A stretch of 5,931 nucleotides of DNA from contig JAFAQI010000420.1 of the NCBI GenBank assembly GCA_019246495.1, forward strand, positions 1-5,931, written 5' to 3'. This DNA is from Frankiales bacterium. GTDB lineage: Bacteria; Actinomycetota; Actinomycetes; JAFAQI01. The notes beneath the pieces were generated by a model, which saw only the letters and a program-made list of their open reading frames with translations, did not search any database and was not told the origin of the DNA. Positions 1 through 5,827 of this stretch are shown here, piece by piece. A program made the position numbers and the translations under genes. Within the stretch, counting starts at the first letter, position 1; the number at the start of each line of letters is the position of its first letter.

Positions 1-513
1 AAGCAATACCGGCAGGCCGGCCGCGAGAGCGACCCGCAGCTCGAGCATCGTGTTGCGGAAGTCGTCGCTGGCGAGCGCGACATAGACCCGCCGGCCATGG
101 GTCGAAGCGAGCCCGGCGACGCGGTAGGTGTCGGCCGTGTTCGCGAACGGCAACGTGCCGATGTCGTGCAGCCGCGACGGCACACCGACCGGAAGCCGGA
201 ACAGCGCCGGCTTGCCCGCGATGCTCCGACTGGCCGCGATCACCCGGCCGTCCGCGCTGAGGATCTGCACCACGGTGTCGGTCTCACCGCCGACGTCAGC
301 CGCGCCGGCCGCGTCCCCCTGCTCGAGGGTCGCCGCCGCGGCCCGAGCCTCGGTGCGTACGGAGTCGTCGATCGACGCCTGAAGGTCTTGCTGCAAGAGC
401 TCGACTAGCACGATCGCCGCGCCGGCCAGCGCCACGGCGATGACCGCGATGGCGAGAAGTGTCAGCCGGGCGCGAAGCGAACGCAGCACGACGCGCGCGC
501 GCACGCCCGTCAC
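1..513 (-). CDS. Sensor histidine kinase, N-terminal part (cut by window edge)
   Basis: This is the sensory half of a membrane histidine kinase; 171 codons are visible and the frame runs off the left edge still open. It starts at GTG 513-511, which overlaps the regulator's TGA (512-510) in a GTGA junction, indicating translational coupling. Residues 5-16 are Arg-rich (cytoplasmic side). Residues 17-40 form the first membrane helix (LTLLAIAVIAVALAG core). Residues 41-158 form an extracytoplasmic sensor region of about 120 residues, which includes a PAS/dCache-like stretch around 81-97 (VVQILSADGRVIAASRS). A second membrane helix begins near residue 159. The HAMP, HisKA and ATPase domains would lie beyond the window, so kinase identity rests on the partner regulator and this architecture. 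The ligand is unknown; no metal-binding cluster or cysteine is seen in the visible sensor part. Confidence 0.88.
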   Translation of the reverse strand, partial: MTGVRARVVLRSLRARLTLLAIAVIAVALAGAAIVLVELLQQDLQASIDDSVRTEARAAAATLEQGDAAGAADVGGETDTVVQILSADGRVIAASRSIAGKPALFRLPVGVPSRLHDIGTLPFANTADTYRVAGLASTHGRRVYVALASDDFRNTMLELRVALAAGLPVLL

Positions 514-1187
514 CCGCCGTCGGCTTCGAGCCGATAGCCGGCGCCGCGCACGGTGCTGATCGCCGCGCGACCGAACGGCTGGTCGATCTTGCGGCGCAGA
601 TAGCCCACGTAGACCTCGACGACGTTGGGGTCACCGGCGAAGTAGTCATCCCACACGTGCTCGAGGAGGTCACGCTTGCGAACCACCTCGCCGCAACGGC
701 GCATGAGGTACTCCAGCACGGCGAACTCGCGGGCCGTCAGGCGGATCTCGACGTCTCCGCGGTGGCACGACCGCCCCGCCGGGTCGACCACGAGGTCACC
801 AGCGGTGAGGACCGCCGGTCGCTCGCGACCGCCGCGACGCATGAGCGCGCGCAGCCGCGCGAGCAGTACGACGAAAGAAAACGGCTTCACCAGATAGTCG
901 TCCGCGCCGAGGTCGAGCGCGTCGCTGACGTCGTACTCCCCGTCCTTTGCCGTCAGCATCAGGACCGGCGTCCAGACGTCCGCCGCCCGCATCCGCCGGA
1001 CGACGTCGTAACCCGACAGTTTGGGCAGCATCAGGTCGAGCACGACGGCGTCGTACTCGACCTCGGTCGCCCGCCACAGCCCGTCCTCGCCGTCGCGGCT
1101 GACGTCGACCGCAAAACCGGCCGCGGTCAGACCGCGCGCAAGCGCGTCCGCCATCGCGGCCTCGTCCTCCACCACCAGCACACGCAT
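510..1187 (-). CDS. OmpR/PhoB-family response regulator
   Basis: This is a 225-residue DNA-binding response regulator phosphorylated by the adjacent kinase. The receiver domain (about 1-115) shows the acidic pair E7-D8, the phospho-acceptor D51 in VVLDLMLP, the switch T79 (LMLTAKD) and K101 in the YLVKPF motif. The C-terminal winged helix (about 125-222) has the family signature of recognition helix plus wing: VVEVYVGYLRRKI then ISTVRGAGYRLE. I chose ATG 1187 because AGGAG lies 8 nt upstream (1200-1196) and MRVLVVEDE is the normal family N-terminus. A TTG at 1247 would add 20 residues with no homology-like character. The length is typical of the family (about 220-235). It resembles the actinobacterial MprA/TcrX/CutR-type group, but I cannot assign an ortholog. 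Its 4-bp overlap with the kinase gene makes a regulator-kinase operon. Confidence 0.95.
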   Translation of the reverse strand: MRVLVVEDEAAMADALARGLTAAGFAVDVSRDGEDGLWRATEVEYDAVVLDLMLPKLSGYDVVRRMRAADVWTPVLMLTAKDGEYDVSDALDLGADDYLVKPFSFVVLLARLRALMRRGGRERPAVLTAGDLVVDPAGRSCHRGDVEIRLTAREFAVLEYLMRRCGEVVRKRDLLEHVWDDYFAGDPNVVEVYVGYLRRKIDQPFGRAAISTVRGAGYRLEADGG

Positions 1188-1195
1188 CGACGGCG

Positions 1196-1200
1196 CTCCT
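1196..1200 (-). promoter_or_regulatory. Ribosome binding site deciding the regulator start
   Basis: Read on the minus strand this is AGGAG, followed by 8 nt and then ATG at 1187-1185. It decides for the internal ATG over the longer TTG start at 1247. Confidence 0.8.
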
Positions 1201-1205
1201 CGAAC

Positions 1206-1226
1206 GGCGAGCCTAGGCGTCTCGCC
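1206..1226. repeat. Inverted repeat with nested palindrome in regulator leader
   Basis: GGCGAG (1206-1211) pairs perfectly with CTCGCC (1221-1226) across 9 bp, and the 8-bp palindrome GCCTAGGC (1211-1218) lies between and touching them. On the minus strand the same stretch contains TAGGCT (1215-1210), a fit to the -10 pattern TANNNT, which would put transcription start near 1203 just ahead of the Shine-Dalgarno. It could be a promoter core with an operator, an mRNA hairpin, or chance in GC-rich DNA. Confidence 0.35.
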
Positions 1227-1241
1227 GCGGCCGCGCAGGTC

Positions 1242-1279
1242 CGTCAAGAGTGCGTGAGCGGACCTGAGGCCGGGCTGAG
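1242..1279 (-). promoter_or_regulatory. Putative tandem-repeat operator and -35 for the two-component operon
   Basis: On the minus strand there are three CTCA-type repeats: CTCAG (1279-1275), CTCAG (1268-1264) and CTCAC (1258-1254). They are spaced 11 and 10 bp, one helical turn each. Six bases further is TTGACG (1247-1242), a 5/6 match to a -35 box. OmpR-family regulators typically bind tandem direct repeats with about one helical turn spacing beside the -35, so autoregulation is a natural inference. No good -10 lies at 16-18 bp from TTGACG; the TAGGCT at 1215-1210 is 26 bp away, so the exact promoter is unresolved. Confidence 0.45.
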
Positions 1280-1321
1280 AACGGCCGTAGGCAGGTTCGC
1301 GCAGCCGTCACCGCAAAGCCT

Positions 1322-1327
1322 TACGGT
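1322..1327 (+). promoter_or_regulatory. Possible -10 element for the secreted-protein gene
   Basis: TACGGT fits the actinobacterial -10 pattern TANNNT and would give a leader of about 38 nt before ATG 1372. No convincing -35 is present at normal spacing. The TGAG repeat cluster lies about 45-70 bp upstream, so regulation from the shared divergent region is possible. Confidence 0.25.
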
Positions 1328-1371
1328 CGTTGATTCGTCGAGAGCCAATGCCCCATGCCCAAAGGTGGATC

Positions 1372-2634
1372 ATGTCGAAGATCGTCCGGCGCGCCTCCCG
1401 CGCCGCTGTCCTTGCCGGCGCCGTGAGCCTCGCCGCCGGCGTCAGCCTCGCCGGCGCGCAGGTCGCTGCCGCCGCCACGACCGCCGCCCCCGTGGGTGCG
1501 GCATCTGCGCACGCCCCGTCGGTGAAGCTGCATCCGATGTTCATGCCGACACTGGCCAACCAGTGGAGCCGCTTCACCAGCGCGTCGGGTGCCGGGCTCA
1601 CCCCGCCGGCTCCGCCGTGCCCCGAGAGCGGCAAGCTTCCCTCGCCGTTCTCCAACTGCGGCATCCCCGAGACGCCGGCGACCGGTGCGCCGTTCCTCGG
1701 CAACATGGCCTACTGGGGCGGCAAGGTGCAGGTGCACCCCCGCGTCTACCTGGTCTTCTGGGGCTGGGGCGAGAACGGCGCCTTTCCGGGCATCTGCAAG
1801 AAGGAGCGGCTGACCGAGGGAACCGTCCACGCCACCATCGCGTGTGACCCGGACGGCGTCGCGAAGCGGATGGCCGACTTCGTCTCGCAGATGGGCGGGA
1901 CCCGCTGGGTCGGCACGCAGACGCAGTACTACCAGGTCGTGAACGGCAAGAAGTCCAACATCCACAACGACAAGCACATGCTCGGTGGCATCTGGGCGGA
2001 CGACCGCAACCGCATCACCGCCAAGGTGGGCTACACCAACATGGCGCAGGAGGCCGAGCGCGCGGCGAAGCACTTCCACGTCGCCAAAAAGGACCTCATC
2101 AACGCCGACTTCGTCATCGCGCAGCCGGCACAGTTCAGCGACCCGCAGGCAGCTGCTCAGGGTTATTGCGCCTTCCACGACTACACCGAGCCGAAGCTCG
2201 AGGGCGGCATTTACAACAAGGTCGAGCCCGGCCTCGTCTACACGAACATGCCTTACCTGCTGTCGCAGGGTTCCGGCTGCGGCGCGAACCTCGTCAACGC
2301 CGGCCCGGCCGGTCGCCTCGACGGCGTCACGATCGCGCTCGGCCACGAGATCATGGAGGCCGCGACCGACCCCGGCGCGGAGGACATCCTCCCCGACGGC
2401 ACGGTGATCGGCGGTTGGTTCGACCCGTTCGACGCCAACGAGAACGGCGACAAGTGCGCCTACGTCGGCGACGACCAGGGCTTCACCGACCCATCCGGTT
2501 TGGCAGTGCCGGGTGCGGCAGGTGCCATCAAGGGCAACCGCGGCGAGATGTTCCCGGTGCAGTCGCTGTGGAGCAACGCCGCGGCCGGTGGCGCGGGCTA
2601 CTGCGCCGGCACCAACTACGACCTGCCGTTCTGA
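1372..2634 (+). CDS. Secreted Cys-rich protein with HEIME motif, EXORDIUM/PHI-1-like (tentative)
   Basis: A 420-residue exported protein of unproven function. Residues 1-35 are a signal peptide: basic SKIVRRASR, a hydrophobic Ala/Leu/Val core, and an Ala-rich cleavage zone near 31-36. The core contains an internal 18-bp duplication encoding VSLA-x-G twice. A low-complexity linker follows, and the folded part starts near 105. Visible signatures are VYLVFWGWG (125-133), GHEIMEAATDP (324-334), GWFD (348-351), NENGDKC (356-362) and a terminal VQSLWSNAA (396-404). From memory, this order (hydrophobic strand, HExxE-ATDP, GWxD, E-GDKC, WSN) recurs in bacterial secreted proteins distantly like plant EXORDIUM/PHI-1; I could not test this. 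The eight cysteines (83, 96, 142, 158, 266, 303, 362, 411) suggest four disulfides. H325/E326/E329 could bind metal, but it is not a canonical HExxH peptidase. ATG 1372 is preferred over TTG 1330 or ATG 1348 because AAAGGTGG precedes it and the signal peptide begins there. Confidence 0.9.
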   Translation: MSKIVRRASRAAVLAGAVSLAAGVSLAGAQVAAAATTAAPVGAASAHAPSVKLHPMFMPTLANQWSRFTSASGAGLTPPAPPCPESGKLPSPFSNCGIPETPATGAPFLGNMAYWGGKVQVHPRVYLVFWGWGENGAFPGICKKERLTEGTVHATIACDPDGVAKRMADFVSQMGGTRWVGTQTQYYQVVNGKKSNIHNDKHMLGGIWADDRNRITAKVGYTNMAQEAERAAKHFHVAKKDLINADFVIAQPAQFSDPQAAAQGYCAFHDYTEPKLEGGIYNKVEPGLVYTNMPYLLSQGSGCGANLVNAGPAGRLDGVTIALGHEIMEAATDPGAEDILPDGTVIGGWFDPFDANENGDKCAYVGDDQGFTDPSGLAVPGAAGAIKGNRGEMFPVQSLWSNAAAGGAGYCAGTNYDLPF

Positions 2635-2648
2635 CCCTTCGCGGTCAG
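2631..2648. terminator. Hairpin between convergent genes containing both stop codons
   Basis: CTGACC (2631-2636) and GGTCAG (2643-2648) form a perfect 6-bp stem with a 6-nt loop that includes TTCG. The left arm holds the plus-strand TGA (2632-2634) and the right arm holds the minus-strand TGA (2647-2645). An overlapping alternative stem, TTCGC (2638-2642) with GCGAA (2649-2653), is mutually exclusive with it. There is no T-tract on either side, so this would be a non-canonical bidirectional terminator at best. Confidence 0.45.
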
Positions 2649-3688
2649 GCGAAAGACGCGAGGAGCTCGTCGGCGGTCCGGGTGTTGACCACCCGGTCCG
2701 CCGGCACTCCGCATTCCTCCGCGCGCACGCAGCCATAGACCTGCCACTCGAGCTGACCGGGCGCATGCGCGTCCGTGTCGATCGAGAACACGCACCCCAT
2801 CTCGACAGCAAGCGAGAGCAACCGCCGCGGCGGGTCGAGCCGCTCGGGTCGTGAGTTGACCTCGACCGCGACGCCGAACTGCCGGCACGCCTCGAACACG
2901 ATCTCGTGCTCGAACGCCGACTCCGGCCGGCCACGCCCGACGACCAGCCGCCCGGTGCAATGGCCGAGCACGTCCATGTTCGGGTTGGCGATCGCCGCCA
3001 CCATCCGCGGTGTCATGTCCGCGCTCGGCATCCGCAGCTTCGAGTGCACTGACGCGACGACGACGTCGAGCTCCGCGAGCAGCTCCGGCTCCTGGTCGAG
3101 ACTTCCGTCCTCGAGGATGTCGACCTCGATGCCGGTGAGGATGCGGAACGGCGCTGCCTCCCCGGCGTCGGCCTCCTCCGCGAACCGCTCGTTCAGCTTC
3201 GCCACGATGTCGAGCTGGGTGCGGAGGCGCTCCGGCGTAAGGCCGTTCGCCACGGTCAGTCGCGGCGAGTGGTCGGTCAGCGCGACGTAGTCGTGGCCGA
3301 GCCTACGCGCCGTCCGCGCCATCTCCTCGATCGGCGAGCCGCCATCCGACCAGTCGGAGTGCGTGTGCAGGTCGCCTCGGAGCGCGGCGCGCAGCGTCGT
3401 ACCGCCCTCGACCAATGTCCCCGCGGCTTCCTCGAGCTTCGCAAGGTACGCCGGGGTCTCCCCCGCCGTTGCCTGGGTGATGACGCCCGCCGTCACGGCT
3501 CCGATTCCGGGCAACTCTTGCAGCGTTCCGTCGCGCAGCCGCTGGTCCAGCTCGGCTGGATCGAGATCCGCGACGACCGCAGATGCGCGACGAAACGCCT
3601 TTACTCGGTAGGCAGGCTCGCGGGTGCGTTCGAGCAAGTAGGCGATGCGGTCGAGTGCGTCGATCGCTGCCTGCGGACCGCCGGCCAT
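2645..3688 (-). CDS. HhH-PHP phosphoesterase related to the ends of DNA polymerase X
   Basis: A 347-residue cytoplasmic metal-dependent phosphoesterase. Residues 1-90 look like the 8-kDa/helix-hairpin-helix part of bacterial PolX: IAYLLERTREPAYRVKAFRRA (first 20 of this at 15-34) followed by LQELPGIGAVTAGVI (56-70). The PHP domain (about 104-320) shows the metal ligands in order: HTHSDWSDGG (H108, H110), LTDHS (D139, H140), GIEVDI (E188), ASVHSK (H215), LGHCTGR (H243) and DTDAHAPG (D306, H308). All expected PHP ligands are present, so it should be active, probably on a phosphate ester or nucleic acid end. The PolX palm/nucleotidyltransferase domain is absent; the HhH part runs straight into PHP. 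This compact form is, from memory, common in actinobacteria. ATG 3688 is chosen because upstream sequence is antisense to the divergent gene and has no domain character. No Shine-Dalgarno is visible, consistent with a nearly leaderless mRNA. Confidence 0.93.
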   Translation of the reverse strand: MAGGPQAAIDALDRIAYLLERTREPAYRVKAFRRASAVVADLDPAELDQRLRDGTLQELPGIGAVTAGVITQATAGETPAYLAKLEEAAGTLVEGGTTLRAALRGDLHTHSDWSDGGSPIEEMARTARRLGHDYVALTDHSPRLTVANGLTPERLRTQLDIVAKLNERFAEEADAGEAAPFRILTGIEVDILEDGSLDQEPELLAELDVVVASVHSKLRMPSADMTPRMVAAIANPNMDVLGHCTGRLVVGRGRPESAFEHEIVFEACRQFGVAVEVNSRPERLDPPRRLLSLAVEMGCVFSIDTDAHAPGQLEWQVYGCVRAEECGVPADRVVNTRTADELLASFA

Positions 3689-3696
3689 GAGGATCG

Positions 3697-3724
3697 ACTG
3701 TAAGTTGGCCGGGTGCGCCGCCAA
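3697..3724 (-). promoter_or_regulatory. Putative promoter of the PHP gene
   Basis: On the minus strand TTGGCG (3724-3719, 4/6 to TTGACA) is followed after 16 bp by TACAGT (3702-3697, fits TANNNT). Only 8 nt separate the -10 from ATG 3688, so transcription would start within or just before the start codon. The -35 lies inside the first codons of the divergent gene. Confidence 0.45.
3701..3706 (+). promoter_or_regulatory. Putative -10 for a leaderless mRNA of the two-TM gene
   Basis: TAAGTT fits TANNNT and ends 6 nt before GTG 3713, the spacing at which transcription starts on the first base of the start codon. No good Shine-Dalgarno precedes the GTG, which agrees with a leaderless transcript. 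Its first two bases overlap the opposing -10 (3697-3702). No convincing -35 is seen. Confidence 0.45.
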
Positions 3725-4327
3725 TCTGCCGCCCTGCCGATCGCCGGGTCCGTCCTCGCCGTCGTCGGGCTCGTCCTGCTGGCGGTGCAGGTCATCCGCA
3801 CGCTCAACGATGCGGTCCTCGGGACCGTCGGCACCGTCTTGATGTGGAGCGGCGTCGGCCTGCTCGGCATCGGGCTGCTGCTGCTGGTCCTCGCGGTGTC
3901 GAGCGAACCGCTCGACGGTGTGACGGCGTCCGGCGCTGCCGCTCCCTCCGCTGCGGAAGGCGGCGCCGAGCCGGCGCGCCCTGTTGCTGCGGCCGCTCCG
4001 GCCGACGACTGGGACGTCGTGCCGGACGAGCCGACTCCCGCTCCGGCGGCGCCTCCGGCGGCGCCTCCGGCCTCGCCGCCGGCCGTGCCGCCGCCCGGCC
4101 CGGCGGTGCCGAATGATCCGCCGACGCCCGCCGTACCGGCGGAGCCGCCGACCGAGGTCATCCCCACGACTCCGCCCGGCCCCCCGCCGCTGCACACACC
4201 GCTGCCCGAACCGGAGCCGAGCGGCCAGCCTGCCGGCCCGGCGGACTCGGCGTCAGCCGGCGACTACGCGTCTCCCGCCGACTCCGACCCGGTCGTGCCA
4301 CCGGCCGAGGACAACCCGACCCCGTAG
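3713..4327 (+). CDS. Small two-TM protein with Pro/Ala-rich tail, unknown function
   Basis: A 204-residue membrane protein that I do not recognise. After a short basic start (MRRQ), residues 9-28 form one membrane helix (ending LLAVQVI). A short loop (RTLNDAVLG) follows, then residues 37-62 form a second helix rich in Gly and Leu. The remaining 140 residues are low-complexity, Pro/Ala/Glu/Asp-rich and probably disordered, with PxxP-like runs (PAAPPAAPPASPPA near 111-124) and a net acidic end. With RR at the N-terminus a hairpin topology with both ends in the cytoplasm is likely, so the tail would be cytosolic. It starts at GTG 3713, 24 bp from the divergent PHP start. The family may be lineage-specific. 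Long antisense frames here are mirror images of the Pro codons and are not genes. The hydrophobic helices and the promoter fit support this strand. Confidence 0.78.
   Translation: MRRQSAALPIAGSVLAVVGLVLLAVQVIRTLNDAVLGTVGTVLMWSGVGLLGIGLLLLVLAVSSEPLDGVTASGAAAPSAAEGGAEPARPVAAAAPADDWDVVPDEPTPAPAAPPAAPPASPPAVPPPGPAVPNDPPTPAVPAEPPTEVIPTTPPGPPPLHTPLPEPEPSGQPAGPADSASAGDYASPADSDPVVPPAEDNPTP
4041..4076 (+). repeat. 12-bp tandem repeat inside the Pro-rich tail
   Basis: CTCCGGCGGCGC occurs at 4041-4052 and 4053-4064 exactly, with a diverged third copy CTCCGGCCTCGC at 4065-4076. Each unit adds four residues of the Ala/Pro tail, keeps frame, and is a likely slippage point for tail-length variation. Confidence 0.75.
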
Positions 4328-4339
4328 GCCCTCCGTGTC

Positions 4340-4363
4340 GCAGCGGAGCACCTCCGCCGCTGC
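4340..4363 (+). terminator. Hairpin 12 bp after the two-TM gene, possible terminator
   Basis: GCAGCGG (4340-4346) and CCGCTGC (4357-4363) are a perfect 7-bp stem with a 10-nt loop. A nested alternative, GCGGAG (4343-4348) with CTCCGC (4352-4357), has a 3-nt loop. It begins 12 bp after the TAG at 4325-4327. There is no T-run downstream, as is common for high-GC terminators. Confidence 0.45.
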
Positions 4364-4501
4364 GGCAGATCGGCGTTCGAATCGCAGAATCTCTGTGATC
4401 TAAACCACCCAAGTTTGTCGGGTTTTATCAAGGAAACGGCACGGGACATGTCGAAGCAGGCGGGTAGACCAAAAGCCTGACCCGATCTGTGAGGCCTTCC
4501 G
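4364..4501 (+). promoter_or_regulatory. Low-GC leader/promoter region of the second secreted gene
   Basis: The stretch about 4386-4440 is clearly poorer in GC than its surroundings, as expected of a promoter zone, but I cannot fix -35 and -10 boxes in it. Close to the start codon, CAGGC (4457-4461)/GCCTG (4475-4479) and CGGGT (4461-4465)/ACCCG (4480-4484) can pair in interleaved order. A GAGG Shine-Dalgarno (4491-4494) follows, 7 nt before ATG 4502. Confidence 0.4.
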
Positions 4502-5818
4502 ATGACCCTGTTCTCGTCCGGGCTCCGCGCTGGGCTCGGCCTGGCCGCGGGCATCGCAGTCGCGACTGCTCCGATGGCCCTCGCCGCCCCGAATGCCGTG
4601 ACTGAAACGCGCAACTGCGCGTGGGCCGTGAAGATCGACCCGAACGGCGTCAACGCGCTGTTCCCCGACCAGGCTGCCCGCTACTGGGTGCTGGACCTGC
4701 CGGCCGCACCTAACACGTCGCTCACCATCACAGGCCAGTTCCCGCACGCGCGCTACACGTCATTCACGTCCTACGACACCGCGCTGCGCAGCGCCGACGG
4801 TCTCCCCGATGTGTCGATCGCTCCGGACAAGGGCTCGATCAACCCGTTCGTCGCGGGGGCGTGGCGTCCCGCCAAGAAGCGGAACTACACGGTGCACGTC
4901 ATACAGGGCGCGCCGCCGAGGCATCGCGCGAAGAACACGCTCTACACGTCATCCTCGGATGGTCAACGCACCGGAACGACGTTCCTCGTCGCGCTGCGCA
5001 TCTACGAACCAGACCGGGGCTACGGCGACAACGGCGGCGTCGCGCTGCCGACCGTTGCGATCAACTCGGCCAGTGGCACGACGACGTTGCCAGGGTGCGA
5101 GCAGCCGACCGCGCCAACGGGAACGAACAAGACCCTGTCCCAGCAGTCGGCGCCGTACCGGAACAGTGGCGGCAGCGACAAGGCGATCGACTGGCACAAG
5201 TTCTACAACCTGCCGTCGGCCTTTGCGATGGCAACTGGGCAGAAGTCGCTGGTCGGTGCTGCACGCAGTACGACGCCGAAGGGCGGCTTCGCCGATAACC
5301 CTGACAACAAGTACGTCAGCGCTGTCGTCTCGACGGCGACTGCGCCGGCGATCGTCATCCACGCGCGGCTGCCGATAACGCCGGTGACGTACCGGCACGA
5401 ACGCCGGATGCAGCCGGCGCAGCTGCGCTACTGGTCGATGTGCAGCAACGAGCTCGCAACCGAGCGGTTCTGGGGTTGTGTGATGGACGACCAGCTGCCC
5501 CTCGCCGCGGACCACACCTACACGATCGTCGTGACTGCCGCGGCTGACCGGCCGAAGAACGCGCGACCCGGCTGCGGCATCGCGTGGCTGCCGGCGGGGT
5601 CGGGCGAGGACACCGTGCTCATCGAACGCAACATGCTGCCGGACGCGGCGTTCCCGCACAGCATCCAGGCAGCGCGGTACGACCACGAGCAGCACGACCT
5701 TGGCGCCTACTACCCGACCGCGCACTACGAGTCGATCGCACAGGTCGAAAAGCTCGGCTGCCACGCCCCGGCCGTGGCACCGCAGCACCAGACCGAGTCT
5801 CAGGGTGAGGGCCGATAG
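4502..5818 (+). CDS. Secreted protein of unknown function, six cysteines
   Basis: A 438-residue exported protein. Residues 1-28 are a signal peptide ending in ALA, with cleavage predicted between A28 and A29. The mature part has no membrane helix. Recognisable blocks are RNCAWAV (37-43), YWVLDLP (61-67), FPHARYTSFTSYD (80-92), GSINPF (111-116), YEPDRGYGDNGGVALP (168-183), YWSMCSNE (310-317), RFWGCVMDDQLPL (322-334) and PGCGIAWLP (356-364). I recall similar blocks in uncharacterised actinobacterial and proteobacterial secreted proteins but know no function; there is loose similarity in feel to DUF1214-type beta domains. The six cysteines (39, 199, 314, 326, 358, 420) would allow three disulfides. 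The ATG start is backed by GAGG 7 nt upstream and by the signal peptide. The C-terminal tail (421-438) is low in structure. It is transcribed alone, with a convergent neighbour. Confidence 0.92.
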   Translation: MTLFSSGLRAGLGLAAGIAVATAPMALAAPNAVTETRNCAWAVKIDPNGVNALFPDQAARYWVLDLPAAPNTSLTITGQFPHARYTSFTSYDTALRSADGLPDVSIAPDKGSINPFVAGAWRPAKKRNYTVHVIQGAPPRHRAKNTLYTSSSDGQRTGTTFLVALRIYEPDRGYGDNGGVALPTVAINSASGTTTLPGCEQPTAPTGTNKTLSQQSAPYRNSGGSDKAIDWHKFYNLPSAFAMATGQKSLVGAARSTTPKGGFADNPDNKYVSAVVSTATAPAIVIHARLPITPVTYRHERRMQPAQLRYWSMCSNELATERFWGCVMDDQLPLAADHTYTIVVTAAADRPKNARPGCGIAWLPAGSGEDTVLIERNMLPDAAFPHSIQAARYDHEQHDLGAYYPTAHYESIAQVEKLGCHAPAVAPQHQTESQGEGR

Positions 5819-5827
5819 CCGCAACGT

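Noticed and set aside
1281..1288. Palindrome ACGGCCGT in the divergent region
   Set aside because: An 8-bp GC-rich palindrome is expected by chance at this composition; not spaced with the TGAG repeats.
459..1847. 462-codon plus-strand frame
   Set aside because: Runs antisense through the response regulator and out of frame into the secreted-protein gene; Arg/His-rich composition typical of a shadow frame.
1321..2934. 537-codon minus-strand frame
   Set aside because: Antisense to the secreted-protein gene, whose signal peptide and motifs are clear; also overlaps the PHP gene out of frame.
3689..4195. Upstream extension of the PHP gene
   Set aside because: The added 169 codons are low-complexity Arg/Gly/Ser sequence antisense to the two-TM gene; the PolX-like domain starts right after ATG 3688.
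3601..4197. Gly/Ala-rich minus-strand frame resembling a PE_PGRS-type protein
   Set aside because: It is the antisense image of Pro/Ala codons in the 3713-4327 gene (CCG/CCC read backwards as Gly codons) and overlaps the PHP gene; no start signal or N-terminal domain.
4371..4395. tRNA T-arm-like GTTCGAATC (4375-4383)
   Set aside because: The flanking stem has a mismatch, and no matching 5' acceptor, D-arm or anticodon arm can be found upstream. A tRNA 3'-end attachment-site remnant is imaginable but unsupported.
4328..4501. Known riboswitch (c-di-AMP ydaO type, as found before secreted wall proteins in actinobacteria)
   Set aside because: The conserved blocks of that class are not present in the leader as far as I can read it.
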